Positions 46,445 through 55,706 of a stretch of 64,000 nt of DNA are shown here, piece by piece. Each line of letters begins with the position of its first letter. Within the stretch, counting starts at the first letter, position 1. The notes below the pieces were generated by a model. The model made no database searches, had not been told where the DNA came from, and worked only from the letters and a program-made list of their open reading frames with translations. This DNA comes from an alpha proteobacterium SCGC AAA536-G10 (GTDB lineage Bacteria; Pseudomonadota; Alphaproteobacteria; Puniceispirillales; Marisalimonadaceae), in the NCBI GenBank assembly GCA_000384615.1, contig ARQU01000001.1:1-64000 (forward strand), read 5' to 3'. Position numbers and translations under genes: made by a program.

Positions 46445-48139
46445 ATGGAAATATTAATATTCATTTTCCCTTTACTGAGTTTTTTGACTTTTCAGTTTTT
46501 TGGTAGAATAAAGAATATAAAAATAATATATGCTTTGAATAGCTTTATTATGATTTTGTCTTTTGTTGTAAGTTTATATTTATTCTCAAAGTTATTAGGA
46601 TTAGAAAATGATTTACCACTTTATTTCTATTCAATTATAAAATCAGAATATTTTCTTCTAGATTGGTCTTTAAGGTTAGATTTATTTGTTTCGGGTTTGA
46701 TATTGATAATAAACTTTGTTGGATCTATATCCACAATATTTATTTTAAGTTTTTATAAAGAGCATAAAGTTAACCATGATATATTAAAGGGTTCATCACT
46801 TTTAATATTTGGTGCTTTAACTCTTGTAACATCCAATAACTTAATACAATTTTATTTGGGTTGGCAAATAATAATATTATCGTCTTATTTAATAACTAAT
46901 CTTTCAAAAAAACAAAATGATTTTCATAATAACGGTAATGTTTTTCTTTTTAACAGATTATCAGATTTAGGTATTTTTTTAAGTTTGTTCTTTCTTTACT
47001 CAAATACAAACTCATTTGATTTTGATGTAATCTTTGAAAGTCATTATCTAGCAAAAAATTATGAATCAAACTTATTAGATATAGAATGTTCAAATTTTGA
47101 ATTAATATTATTTGTTTTGTTTTTATCATTTTTATTAAGGTGCAAACAATTTTTTAAAAAAGATTCTACATACAACTTTTTAAAAATTAAATCTTCTACG
47201 TTAGCTCTATTATACTCTGGAATATATTTACCTTCTGGGATTTATTTTCTATTAAGATTTTTACCATTAACTCAGACATATTATAATTTTTTTAATATAA
47301 TTATTCTTCTAGGATTGATTTTAACAATAATTTTTACTTTTTTATTTTTTATTTCAAAAGATTTAAAAAGTTTAACCTTATACGTTGCTTCTTCTCAATT
47401 CGGTATAATAATTTTTTTAATTGGATTAAAAGCATACAATGGAGCTTTCTTTTATTTGTTGACCACAATAATATCTTTAACAATGCTTTTTTTAAGTTTT
47501 GCAATCATAATAATGAAATTGAATGGCGAACATCAAATAAATAAGATGGGATCGCTTATATTTAAAACACCTTCAACATTTTTATTCACATTAATTGGTT
47601 TCTTGTCATTAATTGGAATTCCTTTTTTCTCAGGATTTTACTCCAAAAAATTGATTTTTACTTCACTCTTATCAATTAATGACTCATTTATTATATTTGC
47701 CATAATTATATGTGTCTGTCATATATATTTATTATCATATACTTTATTAAAAAACATGTTGATTGTATTCTTTTGTCAAAACAATTGTAACATACATTTA
47801 TATAATAAAATTAATGAAAAAATGATGCTTACTAAAACTTTACTATTTGTATTGGCAATCTGTTTAATTTTCTCTGGTTGGTTATTAAATAATTTATTTT
47901 CTGGCTCAAACCCAGAGTATTTATGGAATTTAGTATTAAATGTACATTCAGATTTTTCTTTAAAACACGAAAATCAAATATTTGTCTGGTTTATAAAGTT
48001 AACAAATATTATTTGTTTATCAGCTATATTAATGTCTTTTTTAAATTATATTGTAATTCCCAAAATTGGAAATAATGTAAAAATAAAGCATAATAAGCTT
48101 TTTAAAAAATACTCATCCTTTCTGTCTCTTAATAGATAA
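46445..48139 (+). CDS. degenerate NuoL-like (complex I antiporter subunit) protein
   Basis: The 564-residue, roughly 14-helix protein aligns along its length with NuoL: ALTLVTSNNLIQFYLGWQ, NRLSDLGIFLSLFFLYSN and LIGIPFFSGFYSKK are the tell-tale segments. However, key proton-path residues are gone. The helix-5 Glu (GWE in normal NuoL) is Gln 141. The KSAQ Lys region reads LRCKQ near 231-235. The PTPVSALIHAATMV stretch is replaced by unrelated residues (about 249-263) although spacing is kept. No nuoM, nuoN or other nuo gene is nearby. It lies between nqrF and birA, where nuoN often sits in relatives. It is either a relic of complex I or a repurposed transporter. Confidence 0.8.
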   Translation: MEILIFIFPLLSFLTFQFFGRIKNIKIIYALNSFIMILSFVVSLYLFSKLLGLENDLPLYFYSIIKSEYFLLDWSLRLDLFVSGLILIINFVGSISTIFILSFYKEHKVNHDILKGSSLLIFGALTLVTSNNLIQFYLGWQIIILSSYLITNLSKKQNDFHNNGNVFLFNRLSDLGIFLSLFFLYSNTNSFDFDVIFESHYLAKNYESNLLDIECSNFELILFVLFLSFLLRCKQFFKKDSTYNFLKIKSSTLALLYSGIYLPSGIYFLLRFLPLTQTYYNFFNIIILLGLILTIIFTFLFFISKDLKSLTLYVASSQFGIIIFLIGLKAYNGAFFYLLTTIISLTMLFLSFAIIIMKLNGEHQINKMGSLIFKTPSTFLFTLIGFLSLIGIPFFSGFYSKKLIFTSLLSINDSFIIFAIIICVCHIYLLSYTLLKNMLIVFFCQNNCNIHLYNKINEKMMLTKTLLFVLAICLIFSGWLLNNLFSGSNPEYLWNLVLNVHSDFSLKHENQIFVWFIKLTNIICLSAILMSFLNYIVIPKIGNNVKIKHNKLFKKYSSFLSLNR

Positions 48140-48162
48140 AGTTTTTATAAAGGAAAAAATTT

Positions 48163-48903
48163 TTGTTTAATATTGATTTAAAAATATTAAAAACTTGTTC
48201 TAGTACTAACGATATAGCTAAAAATGAAGCCATTAAGGGTTCTTTAGAAGGAAGCTCCTATTTATCTTACTTGCAAACTAATGGAAGAGGCACGAATAAC
48301 AATAAATGGGAATCATTAGAAGGTAATTTATTTTTGTCGTCTATTTTTAGGCCAAAAAAGAACAAAATAAAATGGCACCAATTATCGTTGTTAATAGGAT
48401 ATTCAGTTCTACACACTTTAATTGATCTTGGTATTAATAGAAATAGTATTGAATTAAAGTGGCCAAATGATGTATTAATTAATAATAGGAAGATTTCTGG
48501 TGTTCTATTAGAAGCTTTTGATAATTTTATTATTGTAGGTATAGGCTTAAATATTTTAAAAACACCTAAGAATCAAACTAAATGGAAAACAACTAAATTA
48601 AATGATCATATTAAAAATAAAATGTCTTTAGAACAAATTTCTTATAAACTTTTAAATAAAATTTTTTATAATTATTATATTTGGCAAGATGAAGGATTTT
48701 TTTATTTCAAAAATAAAATTAATGATAATATTAAAAACAGACTAAAAACTATAAATTTAACTTTTAATTCATTTAAAAAACCAATAAAAGGTATTTTCTT
48801 AGGATTAGGAGACGATGGTTGTCTACAAGTTAAGGTTGGAAACAGTATTTTTGACTATTATTCTGTTGAAACTATTTCTTTCCCGTCAGATGATTCGTCA
48901 TGA
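48163..48903 (+). CDS. birA: biotin--[acetyl-CoA-carboxylase] ligase
   Basis: BirA activates biotin with ATP and attaches it to the biotin carrier domain. The 246-residue protein lacks the N-terminal DNA-binding domain of E. coli BirA, so it is a ligase only. Motifs are CSSTNDIAKNEA, NGRGTNNNKWES (the adenylate-binding GRGxxxxxW loop), KWPNDVLINNRKISGVLLE and IIVGIGLNI. It starts at TTG. It overlaps coaX by four bases, and the birA-coaX-rnj order is conserved in alphaproteobacteria. Confidence 0.94.
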   Translation: MFNIDLKILKTCSSTNDIAKNEAIKGSLEGSSYLSYLQTNGRGTNNNKWESLEGNLFLSSIFRPKKNKIKWHQLSLLIGYSVLHTLIDLGINRNSIELKWPNDVLINNRKISGVLLEAFDNFIIVGIGLNILKTPKNQTKWKTTKLNDHIKNKMSLEQISYKLLNKIFYNYYIWQDEGFFYFKNKINDNIKNRLKTINLTFNSFKKPIKGIFLGLGDDGCLQVKVGNSIFDYYSVETISFPSDDSS

Positions 48904-49694
48904 TTTTAGCTATTGATTGTGGAAACACAAATACTGTTTTTGCATTGTATTCTTATAATAAAAATATAAGACAAGAAGGTTGTTGGAGAATTAATAATAA
49001 CTCCAAAAGGACTGCGGATATTTACTACCCTTGGTTATTACAAATGTTAAATTTATCAAAATTTGGATTGAAAGACATAACCGGTGTATGTATTGCATCA
49101 GTAGTTCCTGAAACACTTTTGAATATCAAAACATTAATAAAAAAATATTTCAATGTTAAGTCATTTGTTGTTGGAGAAGATAACTTCAGCATAGGAATAA
49201 AAGTTAACATTGATAATCCAAATGAAGCGGGTGCTGATCGTTTAGTAAACTCTTTTGCGGCAGGAAAATTAAATTTATCTCCAGCAATTATAATTGATTT
49301 AGGAACAGCTACGACTTTTGATTTAGTTGGAAAAGACGGAAGCTATAATGGAGGTATTATTGCTCCTGGAGTTAATTTATCATTGGAAGCCTTATATTTA
49401 GCAGCAGCAAGGCTACCTAGAATTTCTTTGAAACCATTGACTGATATTAATGAAATTATTGGTAAAAATACCATAAATGCCATGGAATCAGGCATATTTT
49501 GGGGTTATGTTTCGATGATTGAAGGTTTGATAAATAAAATTAAATCTATTGATCAATTTTCTGATTATAAAGTTATAGCCACAGGTGGATTAAGTCATTT
49601 ATTTAAAGTTTCTATAAAATCCATCGATCTAATAATTGAAGATTTGATTTTAATTGGACTAGTAAAATTATTTCTAAAAAACAACCCTATATAA
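48900..49694 (+). CDS. coaX: type III pantothenate kinase
   Basis: CoaX phosphorylates pantothenate in the first step of CoA synthesis and, unlike CoaA, is not feedback-inhibited by CoA. The 264-residue protein has the ASKHA phosphate loop AIDCGNTNTVFALY, the substrate region NEAGADRLVNSFAA, IIDLGTATTFDLV and TGGLSHLF. It overlaps birA by four bases and precedes rnj by 19. Confidence 0.96.
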   Translation: MILAIDCGNTNTVFALYSYNKNIRQEGCWRINNNSKRTADIYYPWLLQMLNLSKFGLKDITGVCIASVVPETLLNIKTLIKKYFNVKSFVVGEDNFSIGIKVNIDNPNEAGADRLVNSFAAGKLNLSPAIIIDLGTATTFDLVGKDGSYNGGIIAPGVNLSLEALYLAAARLPRISLKPLTDINEIIGKNTINAMESGIFWGYVSMIEGLINKIKSIDQFSDYKVIATGGLSHLFKVSIKSIDLIIEDLILIGLVKLFLKNNPI

Positions 49695-49713
49695 GTAATT
49701 AGAAAGTTATTAA

Positions 49714-51369
49714 ATGTATTGGAAAAAATCTGATTTATTGTTTTTACCTGTTGGTGGCTCCGAAGAAATAGGTATGAATGCAAACCTATATCATTATGAA
49801 GATAAATGGATTTTAATAGATTTAGGCATTTCATTTCCTGACGAAACTGATTTAGGTATAGATATTTTATTACCAGATTTTGAATTTATCAAATCTTTAG
49901 GAGATAAATTTTTAGGTATTTTTTTAACTCATGGTCATGAAGATCATATAGGGGCTATACCTTATTTTGCAGATGATATTACCTGTCCTATCTGGGGTAC
50001 TTCATTTACTATGGCTTTATTAAAAAGAAAACTTAAAGAAAATAATAAAGAAAAAAAATTAAAATTAAATATATTAACTATAAATGAACAATTTAAAATT
50101 GGTCCTTTTCAAATAAAGGCCATTAAAACATCACACTCAATTCCTGATCCGGTTTCTATATTAATTTCTACAAAAGCAGGAAACATCTTTCATTCGGGAG
50201 ATTGGAAGTTAGAAAAATCGATTAACCTCGATGAAAAAACTAATCTAGAAAATTTTCGTTCATTAGGTACAAATGGAATATTAGCAATGGTCTGTGATTC
50301 AACTAATGCTTTAGTAAATGGAAGAACCCCATCTGAAAATTTTGCATATGAGGGTTTGTTAGATATTATTAAAAATAGAAAAGGTACTATCCTTGTAACA
50401 TGTTTTTCTTCAAATATTAGTAGAATTAAGTCACTCTTAGATATTGCTCTGAAAACTGACAGAACAGTCCTAGTAGTAGGGAGGGCTTTGTTAAGAGCTA
50501 TTGATGCTGCAAAAGAAGTTGGATTTTTAACAGATATTCCAGATTTATTGTCTTTAAAGGATTTAAGCCTAATTCCAAGGTCAAATGTTCTTATAATTTC
50601 CACAGGTTCACAAGGAGAACCAAATTCGGCATTATCTAGAATTTCTAAGGATATGGATAAATTTATAAAACTTATTAAAGGTGATACAATAATATTTTCT
50701 AGTAGAAAAATTCCAGGAAATGAAAATGCAATCTTAAAAGTTCAAAATAGATTTCTCGAGAGGGGTATAGAAATAATTACAGATGATGATAAAAATGTTC
50801 ATGTGTCCGGACACCCGTCAAGAGATGAGTTAATAGAGATGTACTCATATATTAAACCTAAAATTTCTATACCTGTTCATGGAACCAGAGAACATATTGA
50901 AGCACACGCAGATCTAGCGAGTAATTGTCAAGTGCCAAATATTATAAAACCAAAAAATGGAGAAATTATTAAATTAAATGCAAACACACCAAATGCAATA
51001 TCTAAAATTGATTTTACTACACATGTATTTGACGCAGGCGAAATAATACCAATTAATAATGATAGGTTCACAACTAGGAGACATTCTTTATGGAATGGAT
51101 TTGTTACTATTTCTATCGTCATCAATAAAGATGGATACCTCGTTATTACTCCGCAAATATCTCAAATAGGTGTGTCTGATAGTAGTATTGTAGAGAATGT
51201 TTTAATCGATTTATCTCTTAAAATAGAGGATTTTATAGAAAATATATCTTCTTTTAAAGAAATGTTAGATCAAGAACTTGTTAATCAAATTTCAAAATTA
51301 GTTAAAAGAGAATTCAAGTTAACTTTTTCTAAAAGACCGATAGTCAAAGTCCATGTTAATAGAGTTTAG
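49714..51369 (+). CDS. rnj: ribonuclease J
   Basis: RNase J is a metallo-beta-lactamase-fold RNase with 5'-3' exonuclease and endonuclease activities, used for RNA maturation and decay. The zinc motif LTHGHEDHIGAIPYF, SHSIPDPVSI, FHSGDWKLE and VSGHPSRDEL are visible, with the beta-CASP insertion (SSNISRIKSLLDIA) and a C-terminal domain from about residue 450. The 551-residue length is normal. Confidence 0.95.
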   Translation: MYWKKSDLLFLPVGGSEEIGMNANLYHYEDKWILIDLGISFPDETDLGIDILLPDFEFIKSLGDKFLGIFLTHGHEDHIGAIPYFADDITCPIWGTSFTMALLKRKLKENNKEKKLKLNILTINEQFKIGPFQIKAIKTSHSIPDPVSILISTKAGNIFHSGDWKLEKSINLDEKTNLENFRSLGTNGILAMVCDSTNALVNGRTPSENFAYEGLLDIIKNRKGTILVTCFSSNISRIKSLLDIALKTDRTVLVVGRALLRAIDAAKEVGFLTDIPDLLSLKDLSLIPRSNVLIISTGSQGEPNSALSRISKDMDKFIKLIKGDTIIFSSRKIPGNENAILKVQNRFLERGIEIITDDDKNVHVSGHPSRDELIEMYSYIKPKISIPVHGTREHIEAHADLASNCQVPNIIKPKNGEIIKLNANTPNAISKIDFTTHVFDAGEIIPINNDRFTTRRHSLWNGFVTISIVINKDGYLVITPQISQIGVSDSSIVENVLIDLSLKIEDFIENISSFKEMLDQELVNQISKLVKREFKLTFSKRPIVKVHVNRV

Positions 51370-51379
51370 AGATTGTTAA

Positions 51380-51622
51380 ATGAGTACAGTATCATTTATT
51401 TTAGTTCATTTAATGATGTGGTTAATTGTTTTTTTTATGTCTCTTCCATTTGGTGTCGAAGTTTCTGACAAACCTAAACAAGGAAATGCAAACTCAGCAC
51501 CAATAAAAACTAACCTTAAATTTAAATTTTTTCTATCCTTCATAATTGCATTTATTCCTTCATTGTTTACTTATTGGATTGAAAGTGAAGGTTTCTTGAA
51601 ATATTTTCTAACAAACATATAA
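51380..51622 (+). CDS. DUF1467 family small membrane protein
   Basis: This 80-residue protein has two transmembrane helices (ILVHLMMWLIVFFMSLPFGV and FFLSFIIAFIPSLFTYWI) separated by a polar loop. Its SLPFGVEVSDKP motif is typical of DUF1467, a family I know as alphaproteobacterial and often encoded next to rnj. The function is unknown. It begins ten bases after the rnj stop and is probably in the same transcript. Confidence 0.85.
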   Translation: MSTVSFILVHLMMWLIVFFMSLPFGVEVSDKPKQGNANSAPIKTNLKFKFFLSFIIAFIPSLFTYWIESEGFLKYFLTNI

Positions 51623-51723
51623 CTATATATAATTTATATTATTTATTTATTTTCAAATTGAAGTTTCTACTTTTCTAGGTTAAGTCTATAGTTATAAGCT
51701 TATGAGTTATTGGTATTAATTGT

Positions 51724-52152
51724 ATGTTAAAAAAAATCTTTTTGGCCTCAGATCACGGTGGGTATAGACTGAAGGAATTAGTAAAAGATTTCTTAAATAA
51801 ACAAAAACAACCTATAGAAGATTTAGGATGTTTCTCCCTTGATGCAGTTGATTACCCAGATTATGCAAAACTTTTATCAGATAAATTAAAAAATGATCTC
51901 AATTCACAAGGAATATTATTTTGTGGCACTGGTATAGGTATTTCAATGGCTGCGAATAGATACTCGCATATTAGAGCAGCACTATGTACAACCGCCGAAA
52001 TGGCATCTAAAAGTAGAAAGCATAATAATGCTAATGTACTGGCTTTAGGTGGGAGAATTATAACGGATACTTTGGCTACAGACATAGTTTATGAATTTTT
52101 AAATACTGATTTTGAGGCTGGAAGGCATAGTTTAAGAGTAAATAAGATTTAA
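51724..52152 (+). CDS. rpiB: ribose-5-phosphate isomerase B
   Basis: RpiB interconverts ribose 5-phosphate and ribulose 5-phosphate. The 142-residue protein has FLASDHGGYRLKELV, the catalytic Cys loop LFCGTGIGISMAANR and HNNANVLALGGRI with the ring-opening His region. It precedes glyA by 31 bases, the usual rpiB-glyA-nrdR order. It can use ribulose 5-phosphate made by the Gnd encoded at 30896. Confidence 0.95.
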   Translation: MLKKIFLASDHGGYRLKELVKDFLNKQKQPIEDLGCFSLDAVDYPDYAKLLSDKLKNDLNSQGILFCGTGIGISMAANRYSHIRAALCTTAEMASKSRKHNNANVLALGGRIITDTLATDIVYEFLNTDFEAGRHSLRVNKI

Positions 52153-52183
52153 TAATTGTATAATTAAGATTAAGGAATAATAA

Positions 52184-53455
52184 ATGTTTTATAAAGATGG
52201 TTTTTTTAATGATGATATAAATAGCTACGATCCAATTTTATCTAAATTTATAAATCAAGAACTTATTAGGCAGCAAAATCAAATTGAATTAATAGCTTCT
52301 GAAAATATTGTTTCTAAATCAGTTTTACAAGCACAAGGGTCAGTTCTAACTAATAAATATGCTGAGGGTTTACCAGGTAAAAGATATTATGGTGGGTGTG
52401 AATTTGTTGACGAAGTAGAAAAGCTCGCAATCGATAGAGCAAAAGAACTTTTTAACGCTAATTTTGCAAACGTTCAACCTCACTCTGGAGCTCAAGCCAA
52501 TCAGGCTGTTTTTCTCAGCATATTAAAGCCAGGTGATACTATACTTGGGATGAGTTTAGATGCTGGTGGGCATCTGACACATGGAGCAAAACCAAATATT
52601 TCAGGTAAGTGGTTTAACGCAATTCAATATGGGGTTAGAAAAGAGGATGCTCTAATAAATTTTGATGAAATAGAAAAACTATCAATAGAACATAAGCCAA
52701 AATTGATTATAGCTGGTGGATCAGCATATTCTAGAATAATTGATTTTAAAAAATTTAGAGAAATTGCTAATAAAGTTGATGCTTTTTTATTGGTAGACAT
52801 GGCTCATTTTTCAGGTTTAGTAGCAGGTGGAGTTCATCCCAATCCTATTCATATTGCAGATGTTGTTACTTCAACAACTCATAAAACTCTTCGATCTGGA
52901 AGAGGAGGGATGATTTTAACTAATCATGAAAAACTTTTTAAAAAAATAAATTCTGCTGTTTTTCCTGGCCTTCAAGGTGGTCCATTGATGCATGTTATAG
53001 CAGGTAAAGCTGCAGGCTTTGGTGAAGCTTTAACAGATGAATTCAGAATTTATGCTAAAAATATTGTTTTGAATGCTCAATGTCTCGCAAATACCTTAAT
53101 TAATAGAGGCTATGATATAGTTTCAGGAGGAACGGATAATCATATAGTTTTATTAAGTTTGAAAGACAAAAATATAACTGGATCAAGTGCAGAAATAGCT
53201 CTAGAGAATGCTGGTTTAACATGTAACAAAAATGGTATTCCTTTCGATCCTTTACCACCAACTATTACATCAGGAATTAGATTTGGAACAGCTGCTGCTA
53301 CAACCAGAGGATTTAGAGTGGAAGAATTTGAATTAGTAGGAAATTTTATAGCGGATGTTTTAGATCAATTTATTAATAATAGTTCAAGTGAAAAGCAAGA
53401 GCAAATAACTTATAATGAAGTAAAGAAATTATGTAATAAATTTCCAATTTACTAA
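52184..53455 (+). CDS. glyA: serine hydroxymethyltransferase
   Basis: GlyA interconverts serine and glycine with tetrahydrofolate, the main source of one-carbon units. The 423-residue PLP enzyme has [27 protein letters not shown], the PLP lysine in [16 protein letters not shown] and [12 protein letters not shown]. The last segments ([14 protein letters not shown]) are also standard. There is no room for a glycine riboswitch in the 31-base gap upstream. Confidence 0.98.
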   Translation: MFYKDGFFNDDINSYDPILSKFINQELIRQQNQIELIASENIVSKSVLQAQGSVLTNKYAEGLPGKRYYGGCEFVDEVEKLAIDRAKELFNANFANVQPHSGAQANQAVFLSILKPGDTILGMSLDAGGHLTHGAKPNISGKWFNAIQYGVRKEDALINFDEIEKLSIEHKPKLIIAGGSAYSRIIDFKKFREIANKVDAFLLVDMAHFSGLVAGGVHPNPIHIADVVTSTTHKTLRSGRGGMILTNHEKLFKKINSAVFPGLQGGPLMHVIAGKAAGFGEALTDEFRIYAKNIVLNAQCLANTLINRGYDIVSGGTDNHIVLLSLKDKNITGSSAEIALENAGLTCNKNGIPFDPLPPTITSGIRFGTAAATTRGFRVEEFELVGNFIADVLDQFINNSSSEKQEQITYNEVKKLCNKFPIY

Positions 53456-53470
53456 TTCAAGGAGAATATT

Positions 53471-53923
53471 ATGAGATGTCCTTTTTGTGGGAAAGAAGAC
53501 ACCCAAGTTAAAGATTCTCGAGCAAGTGAAGATGGAGCATCAATTAGACGACGTAGGTTATGTACGAGTTGTGGGTCAAGATTTACAACATTTGAAAGAA
53601 TACAACTTAGGGATCTAATCGTAATAAAAAGAAATGGAAAAAAAATTTCATTTGATAGAGATAAATTACTTAAATCAATGATGATGGCCCTTAGAAAGCG
53701 ACAAACAAACGAAGATGCAATTGAACGTGCAGTCAATGGAATTGTTAGGCAATTAGAAGCAAACGGTGATAATGAAATACAATCTAAGTTTATAGGTGAA
53801 TTGGTAATGAACGCATTGGCAGAAATTGATAATGTAGCTTATATCAGATATGCTTCAGTTTACAGAAATTTTAGAGAAGCTAGTGATTTTGGTAAATTTG
53901 TTGCATCAGAAATTAAAGATTAA
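53471..53923 (+). CDS. nrdR: transcriptional repressor NrdR
   Basis: NrdR represses ribonucleotide reductase genes in response to ATP/dATP. The 150-residue protein begins with a zinc ribbon ([17 protein letters not shown] and [15 protein letters not shown], four Cys) followed by an ATP-cone domain ([20 protein letters not shown]). The ATG is preceded by AAGGAG. The glyA-nrdR-ribD order is widespread in alphaproteobacteria. Confidence 0.97.
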   Translation: MRCPFCGKEDTQVKDSRASEDGASIRRRRLCTSCGSRFTTFERIQLRDLIVIKRNGKKISFDRDKLLKSMMMALRKRQTNEDAIERAVNGIVRQLEANGDNEIQSKFIGELVMNALAEIDNVAYIRYASVYRNFREASDFGKFVASEIKD

Positions 53924-53940
53924 TCTATTAAGTTTATTAA

Positions 53941-55041
53941 ATGTCATTAAGTCATAAAAAATGGATGAATTATGCAATTTTGCTTGCAAATAGGTCCAAA
54001 GGTATAACTGGTAAAAATCCACCTGTAGGATGTGTAATAGTTAAGAATGATATTTTAATATCATCAGGTAGAACATCATTGTCTGGAAGGCCTCATGCTG
54101 AAGAGAATGCAATAAATAGTGTTATAGATAAAACAAATTTGTTAGGTGCAATCATGTATGTAACTTTAGAACCTTGTGCTCATAAAAATTCAATTGGGTT
54201 ATCATGTGCTGAGTTAATATCTGCTTCTGGTATTTCTGAAGTTTTCGTTAGTTGCAATGATCCTGATCCTAGAACATTACACAAAGGAATTAAAACTTTA
54301 AAAAACAATAATATTAAAGTACATAATAATTTTATGAACGATAGTTGTTTAGACCTGTATGAGGGCTTTTACTCAAGAATATTAAAAAAAAGACCTTTTG
54401 TTACATTGAAAATTGCTTGTTCACTAGACGGTAAAATAGCATTAAATAATTATCAATCTAAATGGATTACAAATGATTTAAGTAGGAAATATGCTCACTT
54501 AATAAGATCTCAAAATGACGCATTAATGACAACTAGTTCAACTATAATTGCTGATAATCCTGAAATGAATTGTAGACTTAATGGTTTAGAAAATAGAAGC
54601 CCTATAAAAGTAATTATAGATAGATTTTTAAAAATTTCACCAGACTATAAAATATATAATTCATCAATTAATGATATTTTTATTTATTCTTTATATGAAA
54701 AGCATGATCATTTAAATGAAAATCCTCAAATAAAGAAAATACAAATTGACAAAAATCTTAATAATGAAAATTTTTTTAATTTTATTTTCAATGATTTAGC
54801 AATTAGAGGTATAAACAATTTATTGATTGAAGTAGGTTCAAAATTAAATACCATATTATTGTCTCTGGGCTTAATAGACAAACTTCTTATTTTTAGATCT
54901 GGTAAAATCATAGGTAATGACGGACTTCCATTTATTGATAACTTAAAAATAAAATCTATTAATAATGTTCATAATTATAAATTAATTAATCAAAGAACTA
55001 TTGACGATGATATGCTAGAAATAAGAAAGTTAAATAAATAA
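53941..55041 (+). CDS. ribD: riboflavin biosynthesis deaminase/reductase
   Basis: RibD is bifunctional: it deaminates the pyrimidine from GTP cyclohydrolase II and then reduces the ribosyl side chain. The N-terminal deaminase has GRPHAEENAI and EPCAHKNSIGLSCAELI, with the zinc His and two Cys. The reductase domain begins near residue 150 (PFVTLKIACSLDGKIAL). The length of 366 residues is typical. It starts the ribD-ribE-ribBA-ribH run. No FMN riboswitch fits in the 17-base gap upstream. Confidence 0.95.
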   Translation: MSLSHKKWMNYAILLANRSKGITGKNPPVGCVIVKNDILISSGRTSLSGRPHAEENAINSVIDKTNLLGAIMYVTLEPCAHKNSIGLSCAELISASGISEVFVSCNDPDPRTLHKGIKTLKNNNIKVHNNFMNDSCLDLYEGFYSRILKKRPFVTLKIACSLDGKIALNNYQSKWITNDLSRKYAHLIRSQNDALMTTSSTIIADNPEMNCRLNGLENRSPIKVIIDRFLKISPDYKIYNSSINDIFIYSLYEKHDHLNENPQIKKIQIDKNLNNENFFNFIFNDLAIRGINNLLIEVGSKLNTILLSLGLIDKLLIFRSGKIIGNDGLPFIDNLKIKSINNVHNYKLINQRTIDDDMLEIRKLNK

Positions 55042-55050
55042 GGATTAAAA

Positions 55051-55662
55051 ATGTTTACTGGTATTGTTAGCCATATAGGTAGGGTTGAAAAAATTTTACA
55101 TCCCAATGACTGGGAGCTAGCAATCTCTGTCCAAAAATCATTACAATTAGATAACTCTTTTGACTTTGATGACATTGTAATAGGAGCTTCAATTTCATGC
55201 TCAGGTATTTGTTTAACATTAAAAAAAAATAGTGATGAACTATTGTTTTTTGATGTAAGTGATGAAACTGCTTCTAAAACAAATTTTTTAAATTGGAAAG
55301 TTGGTACAATTGTTAACTTGGAAAAATCACTTAAAGTTGGAGACGAATTAGGTGGGCACTTTGTTTACGGTCATGTGGATACCACTTGTAAAATCAAGTC
55401 CATCAACAAGATAAATGGATCTTATAAAATAACTTTTTCAATAAAAAATAAATTTATGAAATACTTTTCATCAAAAGGCTCTGTTTCAATTGATGGTGTA
55501 TCTTTAACTGTTAATGAAGTTTTTGCAGAAGTATTTACTGTAAATATTATTCCTCATACATGGGCTTATACAAGTTTCAATAATTTTAAGGTAGGCACAG
55601 TAGTAAATATTGAAATTGATATTTTGGCTAGATATTTAGAAAGACTTAGTGCTAAAAACTAA
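55051..55662 (+). CDS. ribE: riboflavin synthase
   Basis: This enzyme (alpha chain) dismutates two lumazines to riboflavin. The 203-residue protein has the two lumazine-binding repeats. It begins with MFTGIVSHIGRVEKI and contains GASISCSGICLTL, GGHFVYGHVDTTCKI and, in repeat two, SVSIDGVSLTVNEV. It is nine bases downstream of ribD. Confidence 0.96.
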   Translation: MFTGIVSHIGRVEKILHPNDWELAISVQKSLQLDNSFDFDDIVIGASISCSGICLTLKKNSDELLFFDVSDETASKTNFLNWKVGTIVNLEKSLKVGDELGGHFVYGHVDTTCKIKSINKINGSYKITFSIKNKFMKYFSSKGSVSIDGVSLTVNEVFAEVFTVNIIPHTWAYTSFNNFKVGTVVNIEIDILARYLERLSAKN

Positions 55663-55706
55663 GTGTTCTAAAATATTAATTTTTAAATTGTTTTCTTGGA
55701 GTTCGA

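Noticed and set aside
46445-48139. DabB-type (NuoL-like) half of a DabAB inorganic carbon transporter.
   Set aside because: No DabA (DUF2309) gene is adjacent on either side. The gene context (birA-coaX-rnj) fits a complex I remnant better, though this remains to be tested by phylogeny.
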